Shown one piece after another: positions 59,984-64,000 of a stretch of DNA of 64,000 nucleotides. The notes beneath the pieces are model-generated. The model was given only the letters and a program-made list of their open reading frames with translations, searched no databases and was not told the origin of the DNA. Source of the DNA: an uncultured Spirochaetota bacterium. Its GTDB lineage: Bacteria; Spirochaetota; Spirochaetia; JAFGXN01. Both the position numbers and the translations under genes were made by a program. The stretch is from positions 1-64,000 of the forward strand of contig CALXOJ010000008.1 of NCBI GenBank assembly GCA_944390005.1, given 5' to 3'. The number at the start of each line of letters is the position of its first letter. The stretch's first letter is position 1.

Positions 59984-61957
59984 ATGATTTTTAATTCTTC
60001 GGCCAAAGGCTCCTCTTTCGAGGTTATTTTTGAAAAAGCGAAAAAGAATCCCGATGTTAATTGGTTTTTATGGCGATTAAATGCACAAAACGATAAAGAT
60101 ATCGCCGATCTGACGCAATTTGCTTCTTTAGTGAAAAAGCAAGCGAATGGAGAAATTCCTCTGCCGATACTGACGGAATGGGGAATCACTCCGCACCGCT
60201 CCCGAATAATTGCCGCTTTATTGAAAGAAAAATTGGCCGCAACAAGCGATAAAGAAATCGGTTTTTGGTTTCCCCGCATCGATAAAGAAAACATTATCGA
60301 ATTTGAATCAAAACTCGGAAATTATTACCACTCGTTAATGCAAGCCAACAGAATCGACGCATTGCATTTTCCGTCATCTTATTTTTATTTAATTGACGAA
60401 GAGATTTGTATCAGTGTCTCTGTTCAAGATCTTGGATGGAAAAATTTTAACTCTCCCGCCTTTGAACACAAACTGATTGAAATCACATTTCCGCGATTTC
60501 ATATTCCCCCCGTTTTGACGGTTTCCGCTGTCCTCGATGATTTGATTGCAGCGGCGAGAGGAAAGATCATTAATAAATTGGCGCATACAGCGGCGGAAAA
60601 CAACGAATTTTTCTCGCGTTACATTAAATTTGACGGATTTTCAATCAAAAACCGCTTCCCCGCCTTATTCGAATCCGACTTATTCCCGATAAAAAACAGA
60701 AAAGGACAGGATTATCAATTCAGTTACACTCAGATTTTTCTTGAAAAGATTTTTGCTAAAACCGAAACGGCAGCGGAATATATGGAAGCGATTAATTTCG
60801 AAGCGTATTCGGATTTAGATATTCTTTTTTCACCCTCCAAACGGGAAAATTATGATTTTATTCAATCATTCCTGATATACAAAGAATTGGCATTGCCGCA
60901 ATCTCAAACAAATAAAAAAACATTGGAAAAAATCAATAACAAACTGCTCGGAAGCCTGCGTTTTTATATGACAGAAGAGGAGATCAAAGAGCAGATTAAG
61001 AGTGAAATCCCCGATGAAAATGAGGAGTTTTGCGAGAAAATTTTTTCAGAATTCCGGCAATCCATTATCGAAAAAGAGAAACAGAAAAGTGAATTGACAG
61101 TTCTTTTCTTTACTGTCGATTTTTACGGAAACCGGGAAACAATTTACATTCATGCAGCGAATTTCAACCGTTACATAAACAAAATTTTAGGCGACGCCGC
61201 GGACCCGATTGAAAAGCAAATTCGTATCGACTGGAAAAAAAAATTATCGAAATATCATTTCGATCCGGAAATGTTCTCCGTTAATCGATTTAATGCCCTC
61301 CTTTTTGAACTCATTCGAAGGCGCGATTCCGTTTTCGGTCAAATTCTATGCCAAAAAAAATGTATTTTTTACCTCAACGGATTAAAAAAACTGAATCAAT
61401 TTGCCGCTAAATTGGTTTTATTTGGAATTGAGAATATGGCCGAAACTCTCAAACTGGATCCTCACAAAATCTATTCACAGACGGTTGAGGAAATCAAAAA
61501 GGAGAAGTCTTTTTTCGGTCGTCTGATTTTCAAATTTTTTAATTGGTACTACCTGCGGGCGTATCAGAATATGAAGGAACAGCCTACCATAGGAGAAGAC
61601 GCTCTGACGAAATCCGAAATCGGCCAGGCGCCTATTTTGACGACTGTCGGCGTTTCCTCGGTTTCTCAAATTGACGAACAATGCAATCGAATTTGGGGTG
61701 AATTGGGCGCTGATCAAATTCCGCGGCACTCGTTGGAAAGCAACATTAAAACCGATTTGTTGGAATATTTCAAAAACCGCGACCGCATTGCTCCATCGGG
61801 ATTGGAAATTATTTTTGAGAGAAACGCAAACCGCATTATTAAAAAAGCTCCTCATCTGGCCGTTTACCGAGAAAAGCTGTTTGAATTTATAAAACTGTAT
61901 GCTTACAAAATCATCGCTCTGACGCCGTCGCTGAGGGCGAAATTCCAGAGCGGTTAA
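59984..61957 (+). CDS. Large soluble protein, unknown function
   Basis: 657 residues, not recognised. No signal peptide and no firm membrane helix, although FFGRLIFKFFNWYYL (about 506-520) could touch a membrane. Rich in Lys, Phe and Ile, with long helical stretches. Codon use is more AT-rich than in the flanking genes. It is divergent from the CheX-like operon and its 3' end overlaps hydE antisense by 47 bases. Probably a lineage-specific regulator or structural protein; nothing firmer can be said. Confidence 0.7.
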   Translation: MIFNSSAKGSSFEVIFEKAKKNPDVNWFLWRLNAQNDKDIADLTQFASLVKKQANGEIPLPILTEWGITPHRSRIIAALLKEKLAATSDKEIGFWFPRIDKENIIEFESKLGNYYHSLMQANRIDALHFPSSYFYLIDEEICISVSVQDLGWKNFNSPAFEHKLIEITFPRFHIPPVLTVSAVLDDLIAAARGKIINKLAHTAAENNEFFSRYIKFDGFSIKNRFPALFESDLFPIKNRKGQDYQFSYTQIFLEKIFAKTETAAEYMEAINFEAYSDLDILFSPSKRENYDFIQSFLIYKELALPQSQTNKKTLEKINNKLLGSLRFYMTEEEIKEQIKSEIPDENEEFCEKIFSEFRQSIIEKEKQKSELTVLFFTVDFYGNRETIYIHAANFNRYINKILGDAADPIEKQIRIDWKKKLSKYHFDPEMFSVNRFNALLFELIRRRDSVFGQILCQKKCIFYLNGLKKLNQFAAKLVLFGIENMAETLKLDPHKIYSQTVEEIKKEKSFFGRLIFKFFNWYYLRAYQNMKEQPTIGEDALTKSEIGQAPILTTVGVSSVSQIDEQCNRIWGELGADQIPRHSLESNIKTDLLEYFKNRDRIAPSGLEIIFERNANRIIKKAPHLAVYREKLFEFIKLYAYKIIALTPSLRAKFQSG

Positions 61958-62930
61958 TCTTTTCAATGTCTTCGTTCATCATCGGCGAAGTTCCGATCTC
62001 GTTCCAAAGCGGCCGACGACCGAAACCGCTCATCTCCTTCTCCAAAATCTGCGGCCAACCGGAAAAAGCATCGACAGAACTTTTTTTTTCATACAATCGG
62101 TATCGTTTACGAAAATCGGCCGGCGTTAAATTCGGCATATAAACATTGGCGCCGGCACGCAGAGCCTTGTAACGCCCCTGCGCAGCCAGAGAATCGAGAG
62201 CGGTCACCGACGCCAAATTGACCTTCGGCAATGCCAAGCGAATGCGGCTGTACGCCTGCAAAACTTTTTCAAACGAACCGGGAGGAAAGGCGGCCGCCGG
62301 CGTTTGCGGGGCCGGCACAAAAGGACCCAAACCGACCATGTGAGGGCGAAACGCAATCAGCGTTTCCAGGTTGAGTTCAAAATCATCCGGTTCTTCGTGA
62401 GGAATACCGATCAAAAATCCGGTTCCGGTCTCATAACCGATCTCTTTCAGCGTATGGAGCGCCTCAAAACGGCTTTCGAGGGAACGTCCGGGGTGATTTA
62501 AAGCGTAAACGCGGGGATTGGCCGTCTCAAAACGCATCAGAAAACGGTCGGCTCCGGCGTCAAAAAAACGGCGGTACTCACTGCGGCTGCGTTCCCCGAC
62601 AGAGAGCGTTAGCGCAATTTCGTTGCTGCACTGACGATGGACGGCTTCGATGATTCGGCAAAAGCTGTCAACCGTGTAAACAGGCGCCTCCCCCGACTGT
62701 AAAACAAAACTGCGAACGCCTGCTTCATATCCGGAGCGAACAGCCGATAAAATCTCCTCACGGTTCATCGTGTAACGACTGACACCTCGATTGCTTTTCC
62801 GAATACCGCAATAAAGACAATCGCAGCCGCAGACGTTGGAAAATTCCACAATCCCGCGAATGAAAACTCCGTTTCCGAAGTTTTGCAGACAAAGCTGTTC
62901 GGCCGCAGCCGTCAACCCGACCTCCGTCAC
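61911..62930 (-). CDS. hydE: [FeFe]-hydrogenase maturase HydE
   Basis: Radical-SAM enzyme of the HydE type that helps build the H-cluster dithiolate ligand. 339 residues: FSNVCGCDCLYCGIR carries the CxxxCxxC cluster (Cys 34, 38, 41), followed by YTMNREEILSAV, FVLQSGEAP and GIPHEEPDDFELNL. GTG start overlapping hydG by 4 bases. Its last 16 codons overlap the convergent unknown gene. Confidence 0.93.
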   Translation of the reverse strand: MTEVGLTAAAEQLCLQNFGNGVFIRGIVEFSNVCGCDCLYCGIRKSNRGVSRYTMNREEILSAVRSGYEAGVRSFVLQSGEAPVYTVDSFCRIIEAVHRQCSNEIALTLSVGERSRSEYRRFFDAGADRFLMRFETANPRVYALNHPGRSLESRFEALHTLKEIGYETGTGFLIGIPHEEPDDFELNLETLIAFRPHMVGLGPFVPAPQTPAAAFPPGSFEKVLQAYSRIRLALPKVNLASVTALDSLAAQGRYKALRAGANVYMPNLTPADFRKRYRLYEKKSSVDAFSGWPQILEKEMSGFGRRPLWNEIGTSPMMNEDIEKINRSGISPSATASER

Positions 62931-64000
62931 ACCTTCAAATCCCGTTCGCCGTTTTCCAAACGTTGTAAATATTCGGAAACCACCGGTTTAAAAACCGGAT
63001 CCAGTTTTTCGTATTCGCTTTGAATCAGTTTTTCGCCGATTCTTTTTGTCTCATCCGAACCGTAATCGAGAAGATACTCCTTAAACGTCAGAATCGCGTT
63101 TGGCATACAGAAGTGGCTGATTTTGCTGTCTTTCGCAAACCCCATAAAATGCGATCCGGTGCGGCAGCTGCGGTAACAGGCGGTGCAAAAACCGGAGATG
63201 TAACCGAGTTTCGCCATATCGCGGATAGCCTGATCAAGAGTGCGGGTGTCCCCTAACTCAAACTGCTGCTGTTTTAAGTTCTGATCGGCGTTAGAGTTTT
63301 CAGCGGTATAAGCGCCGATTCCGATACGGGAATCGGCGTCAATCTGCGTACAGCCGACCTGAACCACCTCGTCACGCACGGCAGCCGGTTCCCGCGCCGT
63401 TACAATCATGCCAGTGTACGGAACCGAAAGCCGCAGCACCGCCACCAACCGCTTGAAATCGCGGTCTCCGACAGAATAGCGGGAGTTCTCCGCCATACCG
63501 GTGCCGTCGGCTGCCCGCAGGCGGGGAAAACTGATGGTATGGGGGCCGACGCCGTCAAAACGGGCTTCCAGTTCGCGGGCGTGAGCCAACAGTCCCATCA
63601 CGTCGAACTTCCAGTGATAAAGCCCGAAAAGCGCTCCGATGCCCATATCGTCAATTCCCGCCTCCATGGCGCGGTGCATAACGTACAGCCTCCAGCGGAA
63701 GTCGGACTTCAATCCCGAAGGATGCATTTTTGCGTAGGTCTGTCTGTGATACGTCTCCTGAAAAACCTGAAGCGTTCCGATTCCGACTTCCTTGAGCTGC
63801 TTTAAATCGGCAACGCACATCGGCGCACAGTTGACATTGACGCGGCGGATCTCCCCGTTGCCGTTTTTAACGCCGTAAATCGTCTTTAACGTTTTAACAA
63901 GATAATCAACGCCTGAACACGGATGTTCGCCGACGGAGAGCACTAACCGTTTGTGCCCGACTGCGGTCAATCGTTTCACCTCTTCGATTAATTGCTCATC
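62927..64000 (-). CDS. hydG: [FeFe]-hydrogenase maturase HydG, partial (5' end off window)
   Basis: Tyrosine lyase that makes the CO and CN ligands of the H-cluster. About 357 C-terminal residues are present; the radical-SAM CxxxCxxC lies beyond the edge. Visible landmarks are LKQLKEVGIGTLQVFQETYH, GIGALFGLYHWKFDV, GPHTISFPRL and the C-terminal cluster site CTACYRSCRTG with a third Cys 22 residues later (CX2CX22C). A second Cys in the RSC position, where relatives usually have Gly, is unusual. Translationally coupled to hydE. No hydF or hydrogenase subunit is in the window. Confidence 0.93.
   Translation of the reverse strand, partial: DEQLIEEVKRLTAVGHKRLVLSVGEHPCSGVDYLVKTLKTIYGVKNGNGEIRRVNVNCAPMCVADLKQLKEVGIGTLQVFQETYHRQTYAKMHPSGLKSDFRWRLYVMHRAMEAGIDDMGIGALFGLYHWKFDVMGLLAHARELEARFDGVGPHTISFPRLRAADGTGMAENSRYSVGDRDFKRLVAVLRLSVPYTGMIVTAREPAAVRDEVVQVGCTQIDADSRIGIGAYTAENSNADQNLKQQQFELGDTRTLDQAIRDMAKLGYISGFCTACYRSCRTGSHFMGFAKDSKISHFCMPNAILTFKEYLLDYGSDETKRIGEKLIQSEYEKLDPVFKPVVSEYLQRLENGERDLKV

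Overview
The window reads as chromosome of a spirochaete, most likely a Treponema-like, host-associated anaerobe. The main evidence is one co-directional run of flaA (periplasmic flagellar sheath protein), cheA, a cheW fused to a CheR-like domain, cheX and cheY, the gene order known from Borrelia and relatives. A spiro-SPASM-type protein sits in the same run. HydE and HydG indicate [FeFe]-hydrogenase metabolism. Two GH29 fucosidase-family proteins, a GH3 glucosidase and a neutral ceramidase lipoprotein suggest feeding on host or gut glycans and sphingolipids. I saw no transposase, phage, integrase, rRNA or CRISPR array.

Layout. 1-245: a lipoprotein with tandem EVPGE repeats, cut by the left edge. 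290-6907 (minus): the operon pstC-pstA-pstB-phoU-phoB-phoR-pstS. 7035-11771 (minus): a fucosidase lipoprotein and two related lipoproteins behind a 13-base poly-G tract. 11904-16691 (plus): rarA with a fused methyltransferase-like domain, serS and spsE. 16692-30544 (minus): a 12-gene run without a clear internal break, from nonulosonate-type glycan genes through an amidase and a GerMN protein to flaA and chemotaxis. 30940-34014 (plus): xseA, xseB, pgi. 34023-36150: a repeat-, terminator- and hairpin-rich stretch with small genes. 36226-36697: five tRNA genes. 36754-41970 (plus): tig-clpP-clpX, argF and a DHH phosphoesterase. 42000-51582 (minus): GH3 and GH29 enzymes, then a ceramidase coupled to a MetH split in two. 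51788-57998 (plus): a sigma-like protein, rdgB, pepF, then an SCP2-like protein, an inactive-looking alcohol dehydrogenase and an intact one. 57991-59900 (minus): a HAD phosphatase, a metalloprotease-like protein and a second CheX-like protein. 59984-61957 (plus): a large unknown protein. 61911-64000 (minus): hydE and a partial hydG.

How the genes work together. The phosphate operon carries both uptake and its own two-component control. The long minus-strand run links sugar-nucleotide and glycosyl-transfer genes to the flagellar sheath and chemotaxis, which suggests a flagellar or surface glycan made together with the motility system; spsE, the sugar synthase, lies at its 3' end on the other strand. 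The ceramidase is translationally coupled to methionine synthase.

Three signals run through the window. Several operon-head genes have a -35/-10 promoter ending only 5-8 bases before the start codon, which predicts leaderless mRNAs. A GC-rich hairpin element occurs twice, each time just after a stop codon. Three convergent gene pairs abut or overlap at their 3' ends, and in one case a terminator lies inside the opposing gene.
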